A stretch of DNA of 64,000 bases from Xylophilus sp. GOD-11R (GCF_033546935.1 NZ_CP137854.1:3100001-3164000), one strand, 5' to 3'. Shown: positions 24,313 through 33,003, numbered from the stretch's first letter. Translations and numbers: made by a program. The notes: generated by a model from the letters alone, not told the origin.

Positions 24313-24560
24313 TGCTGCTGCTCCCACCGCCCGGGCGTGATGAGACGGTACTTCACCTCGATCCATGCGTGGTGCGTTCCGCCCGAGGTCGCGCCCTCCC
24401 AGAAGCCGGCACAGCGCTCATGCACCGTGATAGCCAGCCGCTCTTCAGCCCATTGGGGAAAGTCCATTCCTTCCACAAGGCTGAGCTTGGCGGCCGAGCG
24501 CTCATCCACCACGCCATCGTGCGCGCGCTGGCCGGCGAGCGGACCAATCTGATCGTTCAT
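24309..24560 (-). CDS. Small conserved-position protein between vgrG and tap (unknown)
   Basis: This 83-residue soluble protein is not recognised. It begins MNDQIGPLAGQ and has a central stretch LSLVEGMDFPQWAEERLAI and a C-terminal HHAWIEVKYRLITPGRW; there is no signal peptide or membrane segment. A good ribosome binding site (GCAGGAGCG) lies 6-7 bases before the ATG at 24560, and its stop overlaps the tap start by ATGA, so it is very likely a real gene. It lies 22 bp after vgrG. Position suggests a role in loading or folding the VgrG-Tle1 complex, but no function can be claimed. Confidence 0.68.
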   Translation of the reverse strand: MNDQIGPLAGQRAHDGVVDERSAAKLSLVEGMDFPQWAEERLAITVHERCAGFWEGATSGGTHHAWIEVKYRLITPGRWEQQQ

Positions 24561-24582
24561 TTTTCGCTCCTGCTTGGTTGAT

Positions 24583-27186
24583 TCAGAGGGGCGCGAGGCC
24601 CGCGCGCTCGCGGGCGGCAGCCGCCAGGCATTCCTTGCAGACGCTGGACGGGAACTGCGCCGGGGTCACCGGCAAGCTCGCTGGGCCGGTCTGGCTGCTG
24701 GCTGCGGCGTGCACCCTCCACCGGCCCGGTGTGCCGTGGGTGGTTCCCTGGGCCTCCCACCGGCTGTGGCTGCCCGCGCCGTTGATCAGCACGTATTGCT
24801 CGGCTTGCAGCTCGATGACTCGCGCCTGCAAACGAATCGTGTCCTTCGCGCGAACCTCGACGCTGCCGCGCTGTGCCTGCATCTCGATGTTCTGCTCAGC
24901 GGCGAACAGGCGCATGCCGGCAGCGCGGGCAAATAGGCGTATCGCCTGGGCAGCGCTTGCGAGCAGGCTGCCGCCGGCCGCGATGCTGGTGTGTTCCCCG
25001 CTGACGATGGCGTGGTGTTCGCCACTGGCTTGCTGGGTGCTGGCCGCCGCAGCGGTGTGAATACCGGCAGCGCTGTCGATGAGCAAGTGCGGCGCACCAA
25101 GCTCCCCAAGGGCCTCGCCGGTGCCACGAAGTTCTTCGCTCTGCTGCTTGAGCTTCTGCTGCGTGGCTCGTTGATCGTTCGCGTCCTGCACCTGGTGGGT
25201 CTGGCTGGCGTCGGCCAGTTGGCCGTGTCGATCCTGTGCGTCGGAGAGCCGTTGCAGTGCTTCGGCGATCTCCTTGACGCCCCCGCGAGCGCCCGTTCGC
25301 GCCTGCGTGCTCAGGATCAACCCCAAAGCCGCCCGTACCACCCCGTGCCCGTCGGTGCGTAGCTCGGCACCCTGCCCGCGCGCTTCCCGGCGACCCTCGT
25401 GGTTGTCGATGCGGTGGATGTCGCCCAGGCTCAGGCTGGAGTGTTGGTGGTCGCTCTTGAGCTGCGCCTGGATATGGCCCGGGCTGTCGTCGAGCAGCAT
25501 GTGGTTGCTCCGTCCGGGCGCGGTGTTGCCGCCCGACTCGCCCAGCTCACGGCTGCGGATGCCGGTCAGCACATGCTGGCCGGGCAATTGCCAGCCCGGC
25601 TGGTTGAGCGCGTTGTGCACGCTGCCGGTGACGATCGGCAGGTCGGGGTCGCCGCCGTAATAGCTGACGAGAACCTCCTGTCCGACGCGCGGCAGGAAGG
25701 CCGCGCCCTGCTGGTTGCCTGCCCAGGGATGAGCCACCCGCAGCCAGGGGCTGGCGTCGGCGTCCTGCCGGTCGCTGCGCTGCCAGGGCTGCCACACCTT
25801 GATGCGGCCGAGTGCGTCGGTGTGGACCTGTCCCGCGAGGGGGCCCGTGACGATGCCGACCTCGCAGCCGGCGACACGGGGTTTGGACAGCGTGAGCGGC
25901 GGCCGCAGCGGCTGGCTCGCCGGCTGGGTGAGAAAGCGCGTGTCGATCAGCCAATGACCCGCGGCGGTAGACGATTGACTCTCCTGGCCCGGTGCCTGGA
26001 GGTGCAGTTCGGCGTGCAGCACGAGGTGCTCGACGTTGGCCTCGGCCTGCCGATGCTTCTGCAGGTGAAAGCTGCGGCCGGCGACGATGCCCCGGATATG
26101 CCCCGCTCCCTCGGCCCGGGTGGCGTGCTGGCTGCGCTCTTCCAGGCGGATCCGGGCCAGCCATCGCGCGTGCGTTGCCGCATGCGTGTTCGCCTGTGGG
26201 TCCCGGCCGGCATTGGGTTGGCTCCACAGCGCGCCCGACAAGCCATCGCTGCAGCCATGGGCGCCAGCCGCACGCCATTGGTAGATTTCGTGACGCCCGT
26301 GGCTGACATCGCTGGACGCCTGACCGCCGCGGGCGACGAGTTCCAGCCGAGGCTGGGTGTAGTCGTAGTCACGCGCTTCCCAGCTCAAGCTGGTGATGCG
26401 TTGGCACGGCGTAAATTGGTGGATGAATTCGCGGTCGATGCGTCCGCTTTCGGCGTGCATCGGAATCTGGCGGTAGGGTCCGCCTTCGTCACCGAAGGGC
26501 CGGAAGGCGCCGTTGTGGTCGCTGAGCACCAGTCGATGGGTGGAGCCGGTGTGCTCGAAATGGTGGTTGATGCCGTTCTGCTGCATGAGGCGGCAGCAGA
26601 AATTCCAGTCGGTCTCGCCCCACTGGGTGATGCGGTCGAGGCAGGGATAGGTTTCGACCAGGTGACGATCGACCGGCCAGGGATGGTGAGCCAGCACCGC
26701 CTGCAGCACTTCGACGACGGTCATGTCGTGGAAGGCATGGTGGTGGGCGCTGAGGGTCGCCTGCCAGAAGCCGGGCCGCAGGACGAGTTCAAGCCGCAGA
26801 TGGCGGCTGTCGGCATCGAGGCGGCGCAGTTCGCAGATCACGCCACTGATCTGGCGAATGCCGGCACCCGCGCCAGCCTGCCCGGCGTAGCCGATGGCAC
26901 CGGGGACGAAGGTGCCGGCGCCATCGAGCTCGATGTCGATGGTGATCTCGCGGCCCAGCAGCCGCCGGGCGTCGACCGACCATGGAGCGATGCCCGGCGG
27001 CAACTCTGGGGTCTGCACCTGCAGGCGGTATTCGAAGAGCGTGTTGATGCCTTCGGTGCCATCGATACGGATGGCTTCGAGCGGAGGCAGGCCGTCCTGC
27101 TCCAGCGCGGCTCCGCGCAGGGTGAGCACCCGGTCACGGGCCGTGGGGACCGAGAGGGGCAGCAGCGAATGCAGTGGCGATGGCAT
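24583..27186 (-). CDS. vgrG: T6SS spike protein VgrG (TssI)
   Basis: VgrG forms the trimeric spike at the tip of the Hcp tube. The 867-residue product contains the gp27-like N-terminal region (starting near VLTLRGAAL), the gp5-like OB fold with SYYGGDPDLPIVTGSVHN (about residues 508-525), and a DUF2345-type extension with alternating short beta repeats (GEHHAIVSGEHTSIAAGG). It ends with a short tail holding a CKEC pair about 20 residues from the C-terminus. No enzymatic extension is seen. The ATG at 27186 has GAGG upstream; longer frames overlap the 99-aa gene. It is the only vgrG in the window, followed by the 83-aa gene and tap. Confidence 0.93.
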   Translation of the reverse strand: MPSPLHSLLPLSVPTARDRVLTLRGAALEQDGLPPLEAIRIDGTEGINTLFEYRLQVQTPELPPGIAPWSVDARRLLGREITIDIELDGAGTFVPGAIGYAGQAGAGAGIRQISGVICELRRLDADSRHLRLELVLRPGFWQATLSAHHHAFHDMTVVEVLQAVLAHHPWPVDRHLVETYPCLDRITQWGETDWNFCCRLMQQNGINHHFEHTGSTHRLVLSDHNGAFRPFGDEGGPYRQIPMHAESGRIDREFIHQFTPCQRITSLSWEARDYDYTQPRLELVARGGQASSDVSHGRHEIYQWRAAGAHGCSDGLSGALWSQPNAGRDPQANTHAATHARWLARIRLEERSQHATRAEGAGHIRGIVAGRSFHLQKHRQAEANVEHLVLHAELHLQAPGQESQSSTAAGHWLIDTRFLTQPASQPLRPPLTLSKPRVAGCEVGIVTGPLAGQVHTDALGRIKVWQPWQRSDRQDADASPWLRVAHPWAGNQQGAAFLPRVGQEVLVSYYGGDPDLPIVTGSVHNALNQPGWQLPGQHVLTGIRSRELGESGGNTAPGRSNHMLLDDSPGHIQAQLKSDHQHSSLSLGDIHRIDNHEGRREARGQGAELRTDGHGVVRAALGLILSTQARTGARGGVKEIAEALQRLSDAQDRHGQLADASQTHQVQDANDQRATQQKLKQQSEELRGTGEALGELGAPHLLIDSAAGIHTAAAASTQQASGEHHAIVSGEHTSIAAGGSLLASAAQAIRLFARAAGMRLFAAEQNIEMQAQRGSVEVRAKDTIRLQARVIELQAEQYVLINGAGSHSRWEAQGTTHGTPGRWRVHAAASSQTGPASLPVTPAQFPSSVCKECLAAAARERAGLAPL

Positions 27187-27196
27187 GTCTCGCACC

Positions 27197-27496
27197 TCAG
27201 CCCCAGAAGGTTCCGGCCGGGACGACGGGCGCGCAGCCGCTTCGCGGCAGGCGCCGGTCCGGTGCCGCCATCGGCTCGTAGCGTTCGGCGGCGGGTTTGG
27301 CGCCGTGCGATGCACCGCCGGCACAAGGCGCCGGGCGGACCGGCCTTCCGGCCTCGCGAGCCGGGGCGCGAACAGCGACCGGGCGATGGGGCGACCCGTG
27401 GATGACGCGCACGTCGGAGCGGTCACCGGAGTCGCTGGGATCATCGGAGTCGCTGGGATCACCGGAGTCGCCGAAGAGGATGATGCTGTGGCTCAT
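27197..27496 (-). CDS. 99-aa Ser/Asp-rich protein coupled to tssK (unknown)
   Basis: This protein is not recognised. It starts MSHSIILFGDSGDPSDSDD, continues in Ser/Asp/Pro-rich sequence made by an 18-bp tandem repeat, then turns basic (VRVIHGSPHRPVAVRAPAREAG) and ends PVVPAGTFWG. There is no signal peptide or membrane segment. The ATG at 27496 overlaps the tssK stop by ATGA, and the stop lies 10 bp before vgrG, so the position argues for a real translated gene. The acidic then basic layout suggests a largely disordered protein. A function cannot be given; location between baseplate and spike genes is the only hint. Confidence 0.6.
   Translation of the reverse strand: MSHSIILFGDSGDPSDSDDPSDSGDRSDVRVIHGSPHRPVAVRAPAREAGRPVRPAPCAGGASHGAKPAAERYEPMAAPDRRLPRSGCAPVVPAGTFWG
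27424..27477. repeat. 18-bp tandem repeat in the 99-aa gene
   Basis: There are three adjoining units of 18 bp beginning CACCGGAGTCGCTGGGAT on the plus strand; the second differs by one base and the third diverges at its end. On the coding strand they give the GDSGDPSDSDDPSDSGD segment. Confidence 0.85.
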
Positions 27497-28914
27497 GGAG
27501 GATGGTTTCGTAAAGGCCGGGGTCGGCCCGGAGGGTTCGGCGGCCAGCCCCGCACTCCCCACAGTTCGACTACGAGGCCCGGGATATCGACCGCCACATG
27601 CAGGGCCAGGCCGCCGTACCGGGCCGCGTGGTTCCAGAGGTGTCCATGCGACTCCACCTGGAAATAGGCGGTGCCCGCGGCATAGGGAATCTGGCGCGGC
27701 GGTACCGGAAGGCTCGACAGTTGCAGTGCCGGCAGGTGCAGGCGGACCAGCTCTGCCAGCCGATCGGCCGGGCCGAACTTGGCCTGGGCAGGAAACTGCG
27801 CAACAAGCTGGTCCAGCGGCACCTGGGCGCGCACGGTGAGCACCATGGCCTGGAAGCCGGCGAGCGTCGACGGGTCCACGCTGGCGACATGCATGCCGTG
27901 CTCCTGGCTCTGCAGTGCGATTCGTTCCGCACTGCGCAGCAGAACCGCGTTGAGCAGCTCACGCACGGCTTCGACCAGGGGACTGAAACTGCCGTGGGGA
28001 TCGAGGTGGTCGTAGCGCGGCAGCTCGGAAGGCCGCCGTGTGGCCGGTCGTACGTAGGTGGAGAGCTCCGCCTCGAGCGAGCGCAGCAAGCGGTGCAACG
28101 CCGCCGGCGGCGAGTCCTTCAGCGCCAGCAGGCCGTCGAGTTCTGTCTCATAACGGTTGAGCAACTGCAGCGTGAGGTATTCGCCGACCTCGGCGGCCTC
28201 GGCACCCTGCCCTGCTGCGCCGCTCAATCGGTCGGCCAGGCGCTGCGCGCGCAGGCGGGCAGTTCCATGGAGCTGGCTCATCCATTCCAGCAACTGGCCG
28301 CTGGCACCGAGCACGTTCACCGGCGGCAGCAGGTCGGGCTCGAGTTCGATGCTGCCATCGCCCCGGATGGTGGTGACGCGGGCCAGCGGCAGGCCCATCC
28401 AGGCACTGGTGAGTTCCTTGTGCGGCAGCAGCCGCAAGCGCTGGCGGCAGAGTTGCACCGGGCGCGGGCCCTGGCCGATGGAGTTGGCATCGCGCAGTTC
28501 GGTTTCGAAGACGCCGTAGCGCGCCAAGCTGGCGACGTCGTCGCGTGCGCCACCATCGGCATCGGTGTCGCCGAAACTCGTTTCTTCGCCATTGGGCACG
28601 CGACTGGGCAGCGCCAGGTAGACGACCTGGTCCAGGTGCTCGGGCCGCACCGCCAGCGGCTGGGGTGGCGGACTTTCGCCCGGAATGCTGAAAGGCGTGC
28701 CGTCGATGAACAGGCCGCTGGCCGACGAGAGCACCAGCTTGCCCAGGCCGAGCGATTCGGGATCGAGCCGGTAATGCGAGAACCCCCAGAAGAACGGCGA
28801 CAGCGGCCTGGCGCGCAGGTGGGCGAAGTGCTCGAGGTAGCGTTCCTGCTGCTGGAAGAGCTGGGGCTGCAGAAACAAGCCTTCGCTCCAGACGACTTTG
28901 TTGGTCCAGCTCAT
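27493..28914 (-). CDS. tssK: T6SS baseplate protein TssK
   Basis: TssK links the baseplate to the TssL-TssM membrane complex. The 473-residue protein starts with the typical VVWSEGLFLQPQLFQQQERY, then PFFWGF and YRLDPESLGLGKLVL, and continues with the IPYAAGTAYFQVE region near the C-terminus. The ATG at 28914 is set by this homology; the upstream in-frame sequence is a repeat-rich spacer. The stop overlaps the 99-aa gene. Length is slightly over the usual 445-460 residues. The identification is secure. Confidence 0.94.
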   Translation of the reverse strand: MSWTNKVVWSEGLFLQPQLFQQQERYLEHFAHLRARPLSPFFWGFSHYRLDPESLGLGKLVLSSASGLFIDGTPFSIPGESPPPQPLAVRPEHLDQVVYLALPSRVPNGEETSFGDTDADGGARDDVASLARYGVFETELRDANSIGQGPRPVQLCRQRLRLLPHKELTSAWMGLPLARVTTIRGDGSIELEPDLLPPVNVLGASGQLLEWMSQLHGTARLRAQRLADRLSGAAGQGAEAAEVGEYLTLQLLNRYETELDGLLALKDSPPAALHRLLRSLEAELSTYVRPATRRPSELPRYDHLDPHGSFSPLVEAVRELLNAVLLRSAERIALQSQEHGMHVASVDPSTLAGFQAMVLTVRAQVPLDQLVAQFPAQAKFGPADRLAELVRLHLPALQLSSLPVPPRQIPYAAGTAYFQVESHGHLWNHAARYGGLALHVAVDIPGLVVELWGVRGWPPNPPGRPRPLRNHPP

Positions 28915-28952
28915 GGTGTTGGGGTCGCAGTGTTCACAGAAGTTCGGAGAGA

Positions 28953-28992
28953 CGAAGGATCGAGGGACCGACGGATCGACGGATCGACGGAT
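28953..28992. repeat. 8-bp tandem repeat in the tssJ-tssK spacer
   Basis: Five consecutive 8-mers of the form CGAnGGAT/CGAGGGAC lie in the 155-bp spacer, the last three being perfect CGACGGAT copies (28969-28992). The tract is about 40 bp upstream of the tssK start and outside coding sequence. Confidence 0.8.
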
Positions 28993-29069
28993 CGAGGCCA
29001 TCGGGCTTGAGCGGGTTGGATCGGCGGGATCGGTGAAGCGGTGTGAAGCGCGGAGCGGACGTCGGCGCG

Positions 29070-29597
29070 TCAATCCGCGGCTTTCACCTGCACGCCGGTC
29101 TCGTCAGCCAGCACATGCAGACGCACCTTGCGAGCGGGTGTCAACCAGCGTGTCCAGGACGACTGGGCGGCGCCGGGCAGCGGATGCACCGCTCGCCAGC
29201 GGACGGCAGGCAGGTCCCGGTAGCCGGCCAGCACGCCGATGGCGGTGGCTTCAGGCTGCGCGGCACGGCGGAGGCGTTGCGACTCGCCCGGTCGCAGCAG
29301 CCACTCCTGCCGGCTGACCAGGTCGGTCTGCAGCAGTGCGCGGTCGCCGTTGGCCAGTCCAAAGTAGTCGGCGGCTTCGAAAGCGACCGGCGTCTTCAGC
29401 TCATAGATCCGCAACTGCAGCGGCGCCGCGCGCCCCTGGGCGTCGAGGTTGACCCGTGCATCTGCCGACACCGTGATGTCGAGCTGCACCGGTTCGGGTG
29501 CGGCCGCGCCGCGATCGGCACAGCCGCTTGCCATGCCTACCGCCAAGGCCGCAGCGGCATGCGCACCGACCGGGCGCAGGCGACGGAGCAGGTCCAT
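29070..29597 (-). CDS. tssJ: T6SS outer-membrane lipoprotein TssJ
   Basis: TssJ is the outer-membrane lipoprotein of the trans-envelope complex, binding the TssM C-terminus. The 175-residue product has a signal peptide ending in the lipobox ASGC (Cys26) and the transthyretin-like core, with PLQLRIYELKTPVAFEAADYF typical of the family (here at about residues 59-79), then RPGESQRLRRA. Its ATG shares a base with the hcp stop (TGATG). A 155-bp repeat-bearing spacer separates it from tssK. Confidence 0.9.
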   Translation of the reverse strand: MDLLRRLRPVGAHAAAALAVGMASGCADRGAAAPEPVQLDITVSADARVNLDAQGRAAPLQLRIYELKTPVAFEAADYFGLANGDRALLQTDLVSRQEWLLRPGESQRLRRAAQPEATAIGVLAGYRDLPAVRWRAVHPLPGAAQSSWTRWLTPARKVRLHVLADETGVQVKAAD

Positions 29598-30082
29598 CAG
29601 GCTTCCTTGTTGCCCTTGATGTCGTAGCCCGCGGTGACCGCGCCGCCGGACCCGCCCTGCAGGTTCTGCACGGTGTATTCCTGCGAGACCCTGGCAAACG
29701 ACAGGCTGACGGTTTCGCGGGGGCGGTGGTCGTCGGCGGACGACCCACCCGGCGCGACCTGGGTCACGAGCACGTCGGTCATGGTGAGGCGCAGATATTC
29801 GAGCGGATTGCCGCCGGCCTTGCGCACGACCAGCACGGCTTCGGGAATGTGCTTGCCGGTGAGGCAGAACTTCATGAGGTTGGGCGAGGCGCGGTCGACG
29901 TCGTGCACGAAGGTGAGGTCTTCGACCTTGGCCTTTCCGGCGCCGCCGCCCGAGCCGGCATGCATGGTGGATTCCTGGGCGATGCGCCAGGTCCAGTTGA
30001 GCACCTCGATTTCATTCTTGTGGCTGGCGTCGCCGCTTTCGCCGTCGATGCCGTTGATCTTGAGAAAAATGTCCTGGGCCAT
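29597..30082 (-). CDS. hcp: T6SS tube protein Hcp (TssD)
   Basis: Hcp hexamers form the inner tube that is propelled out of the cell. The 161-residue product has the standard start MAQDIFLKINGIDGESGD, then the SFARVSQEY strand and a Gly-rich end. It belongs to the larger Hcp type with GGSGGAVTAGYDIKGNKEA-like tail. The ATG at 30082 has an AGGAG site 6 bases upstream. It follows tssC by about 100 bp, the longest gap between the core genes tssB to tssJ, so it may have its own promoter or processing site. Confidence 0.95.
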   Translation of the reverse strand: MAQDIFLKINGIDGESGDASHKNEIEVLNWTWRIAQESTMHAGSGGGAGKAKVEDLTFVHDVDRASPNLMKFCLTGKHIPEAVLVVRKAGGNPLEYLRLTMTDVLVTQVAPGGSSADDHRPRETVSLSFARVSQEYTVQNLQGGSGGAVTAGYDIKGNKEA

Positions 30083-30183
30083 GGGGGCTCCTGCGTTGCT
30101 GCTGGTAAAGGGAAAAAGACAGAAAGCCGCGCATGCGGCGGCCGGGCGCAGGCGTGCCCGCGTGCCGCATGCCCGAGCCGTGA

Positions 30184-31698
30184 TCAGGCGGCCTGGCGGA
30201 CCGTAGGCAGCCGAGCCACCAGCCGCAAGCTCACGGTGAGCCCTTCGAGCTGGAAATGCGGTCGCAGGAAGAACTTGGCGCTGTAGTAGCCGGGGTTGTC
30301 CTCGATGTCTTCGACCACGACCTCGGCTGCTGCCAGGGGCCGCCTGGCCTTGGTCTCCTGGCTGGAATTGACCGGGTCGGCATCGACGTAATTCATGATC
30401 CATTCGTTGAGCCAGCGCTGCATGTCTTCGCGCTCCCGGAAGGTGCCGACCTTGTCGCGCACGATGCACTTGAGGTAGTGCGCGAACCGGGTACTCGCAA
30501 ACAGGTAGGGCAGTCGCGACGACAGGTTGGCGTTGGCAGTCGCGTCGGGATCGGTGTATTCCTGCGGCTTCTGCAAAGACTGCGCACCGATGAAGGTGGC
30601 GTGGTCGGTGCCCTTTCGATGCACCAGCGGTATGAAGCCAGCCCTGGCGAGCTCGGCCTCCCGCCGGTCGGACACGGCGATCTCGGTGGGGCACTTGATG
30701 TCGAAGCCGCCGTCGTCCGTGGGAAAGGTGTGGCAGGGAAGATTCGCCACCGTGCCGCCGGACTCGACGCCGCGAATCATGGTGCACCAGCCATACAGCT
30801 TGAAGCTGCGGTTGATGTTGACGGCCAGCGCATACGCGGCGTTGGCCCATAGATAGCGGCAGTGGTCGGCGCCGTCGGTCCGCTCCTCGAAATCGAACTC
30901 GTCGACCGGGTTGGTGCGTGCGCCGTAGGGCAAGCGCGCGAGGAAGCGCGGCATGGCCAGCCCTACGTATCGCGCGTCTTCGGTGGAACGCAGGCTGTTC
31001 CAGGCGGCGTGTTCGATATTGCTGGTGATCTTGGCCAGGTCGCGCGGGTTGGCCAGTTCCTGCCAGCTCTCCATCTGCAGGTTGCCGGGCGAGGCGCCCG
31101 CGATGAAGGGCGCGTGCGCGGCGGCGGCGATACGCGCCATGGCGCCGAGCAGTTCGACATCGGCCGGGGTGTGGTCGAAGTAGTAGTCGGCCACGAGGCA
31201 GCCATAGGGCTCGCCGCCGAGTTGGCCGTATTCCTCTTCGTAGAGGCGCTTGAACAGCGGACTCTGGTCCCAGGCCACACCCTTGTAGCGGCGCAGGGTG
31301 CGCCGGAGCTCGTCCTTGCCGAGGTCCATGAAGCGGATCTTCAGCTTGTCGTCCGTTTCGGTGTTGCCGACCAAATGGGCCAGGCCGCGCCAGGCGGATT
31401 CGAGCTTCTGGAATTCCTCGTGGTGGAGGATGAGGTTGATCTGCTCGGTGAGCTTCTTGTCGATCTCGGCGATGACGGCCTGGATGCTGGCGTAGGCGTC
31501 GTCGCTCATGGTGGCCGTGTGGGCCAGGGCCTGTTCGGCCAGGGTGCGTACCGCGGCGTCTACCGCGTGCCGCTGGTCGGATCCACGCGGTTTGAACTCG
31601 TGGTCGAGCAGATCCTGGAAGTTGTCGAGGTTGTCGAGCAGGATGCGGGGCGGCCGGGCGGCCTGGACCGTTTGGGTGGTGGCGAGTGAGGTGCTCAT
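30184..31698 (-). CDS. tssC: T6SS sheath large subunit TssC (VipB)
   Basis: TssC pairs with TssB to build the contractile sheath. The 504-residue product shows the family landmarks: FKPRGSDQRHAVDAAVRTL, SAWRGLAHLVGNTE, LLVADYYFDHTP-type segment (GCLVADYYFDHTPADVELL), FPTDDGGFDIKCPTEI and the C-terminal NPGYYSAKFFLRPHFQLEGL. The N-terminal segment RILLDNLDNFQDLLD corresponds to the helix that ClpV recognises in other systems, although no clpV is present here. The start at 31698 follows tssB by 71 bp. Confidence 0.96.
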   Translation of the reverse strand: MSTSLATTQTVQAARPPRILLDNLDNFQDLLDHEFKPRGSDQRHAVDAAVRTLAEQALAHTATMSDDAYASIQAVIAEIDKKLTEQINLILHHEEFQKLESAWRGLAHLVGNTETDDKLKIRFMDLGKDELRRTLRRYKGVAWDQSPLFKRLYEEEYGQLGGEPYGCLVADYYFDHTPADVELLGAMARIAAAAHAPFIAGASPGNLQMESWQELANPRDLAKITSNIEHAAWNSLRSTEDARYVGLAMPRFLARLPYGARTNPVDEFDFEERTDGADHCRYLWANAAYALAVNINRSFKLYGWCTMIRGVESGGTVANLPCHTFPTDDGGFDIKCPTEIAVSDRREAELARAGFIPLVHRKGTDHATFIGAQSLQKPQEYTDPDATANANLSSRLPYLFASTRFAHYLKCIVRDKVGTFREREDMQRWLNEWIMNYVDADPVNSSQETKARRPLAAAEVVVEDIEDNPGYYSAKFFLRPHFQLEGLTVSLRLVARLPTVRQAA

Positions 31699-31769
31699 CG
31701 AAGCTTCTGGCTGATCGAGGGGGATGAAAACGGAAAGCGTGGGTGCGTTGGCCGGGACGACAGGTCGGC

Positions 31770-32297
31770 TCAAATCTTCACGGGATGGTCGGGCCGGCTT
31801 TCATCGACCAGCGCATGCATGAAGGTGCGGTTCTTGAGCAGCTGGCTCACCAGCTCTTCGGCGCCGGCCTTGCCGTCCATGTAGGTCTGCAGGTTGGCAA
31901 GCTGGATGCGCGCCTCCAGCAGCCGGCCCAGCGCGCCGACCTTGCGGGCGACGGCAGCGGGGCTGAAGTCGTCCATGCTCTGGAAGGCCATGTCGACCAT
32001 GACTTGGCCCTCGCCGGTGAGGGTGTTGGGCACGGAAAACGCCACCCGCGGCGCGATGGCCTTCATGCGTTCGTCGAAGTTGTCGACGTCGATGTCGAGA
32101 AAAGCGCGCTCGGCAACGGGCGGCAGGGCATCGAGCGGATTGCCGGAAAGGTCGGCCATGACACCCATGACGAAAGGCAGCTCGACTTTCTTTTCGCTGC
32201 CGTATACCTCGACGTCGTATTCGATCTGCACCCGTGGTGCACGGTTACGTGCGAGGTATTTTTGGCTGCTGGCGCTACTGCTATTGCTGCTGTTCAT
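31770..32297 (-). CDS. tssB: T6SS sheath small subunit TssB (VipA)
   Basis: TssB is the small sheath subunit. The 175-residue product contains RNRAPRVQIEYDVE, LPFVMGVMADLSG and the DIDVDNFDERMKAI segment, all typical, and ends with the LLKNRTFMHALVD region. The Ser/Asn-rich first 13 residues are variable. The ATG at 32297 is set by homology; the frame extends upstream but without conservation. It is the first gene of the T6SS cluster, so the promoter for the whole locus should lie in the following ~700-bp leader. Confidence 0.95.
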   Translation of the reverse strand: MNSSNSSSASSQKYLARNRAPRVQIEYDVEVYGSEKKVELPFVMGVMADLSGNPLDALPPVAERAFLDIDVDNFDERMKAIAPRVAFSVPNTLTGEGQVMVDMAFQSMDDFSPAAVARKVGALGRLLEARIQLANLQTYMDGKAGAEELVSQLLKNRTFMHALVDESRPDHPVKI

Positions 32298-33003
32298 GGT
32301 TGCATCGGTCCTGGTTGAAGACTGGATGGGAAAGGCTGGGAATGAGCGAATGCCGACTCCGGCTCTGCGGGAAGACCGATTCACGCCAGGCATTGAAAAG
32401 GCAGCGACGTGCATCGCTGAAGGGCGACGGCAGGCTGCCCATTCAAAAGCCGAACCCCTCTTTTTGGGTGTGGGGAATGCGTGAATGACTCGGATCTGCG
32501 AAACGCTCGTATTAATCGGAGGAGCACGGCGAGCTTATGGGCATTCACCTGTTTATATGAACAGTGATTTCGAATCAAAATCAAAATCTTGTTTTAATAA
32601 GTCGGCAACGTAACCGTGCAGTTTCAGGCTTGCCAAAGTCGGCAGCGAGGTCTGGTTGCGGCCTGAGCGGAAAGGATTCTTCTGTGAAAGACGAACGATA
32701 TATTTCGCCCGACCAACGGCGTTTATTTGGCCGTAATTTCGATTATTGAAAACGCGAGCAGGACTGCTTTTTATTGGATCGCTGGTATTTGTCTGCAGGG
32801 CGCTCGCATTTACTCGGGCAGTCAAACTCACCACGACGTGGCTACAAGTCACTCAACCCCACTACTCACCAATCCCGGGCGCGTGCACATCCGCGCAACA
32901 GCAGGGGCGCCCATGCCGCAGCGCCGGCGATGCGACGTCTCGAGGGTGTGCGGCGTGACAGTCGAGGCGCGATGAAACTTCGATCTCGGCCATGGCCTTA
33001 TGC
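32298..33003. other. AT-rich leader between tssB and tRNA-Thr, no gene seen
   Basis: This 700-bp stretch separates the T6SS from the tRNA gene. The part near 32500-32760 is clearly richer in A and T than the flanking genes. Only weak open frames with non-ATG starts occur, and none resembles a known protein. An AGGA sits about 13 bases before the tssB start. No convincing sigma-54 or sigma-70 promoter pair was found by eye. The AT-rich part is the best candidate for the T6SS promoter and for silencing by H-NS-like proteins; this is inference. Confidence 0.5.

Noticed and set aside
32553..32852. 99-codon minus-strand open frame in the T6SS leader
   Set aside because: It starts with GTG, lacks a ribosome binding site, has no recognisable motif and lies in AT-rich DNA expected to be regulatory.
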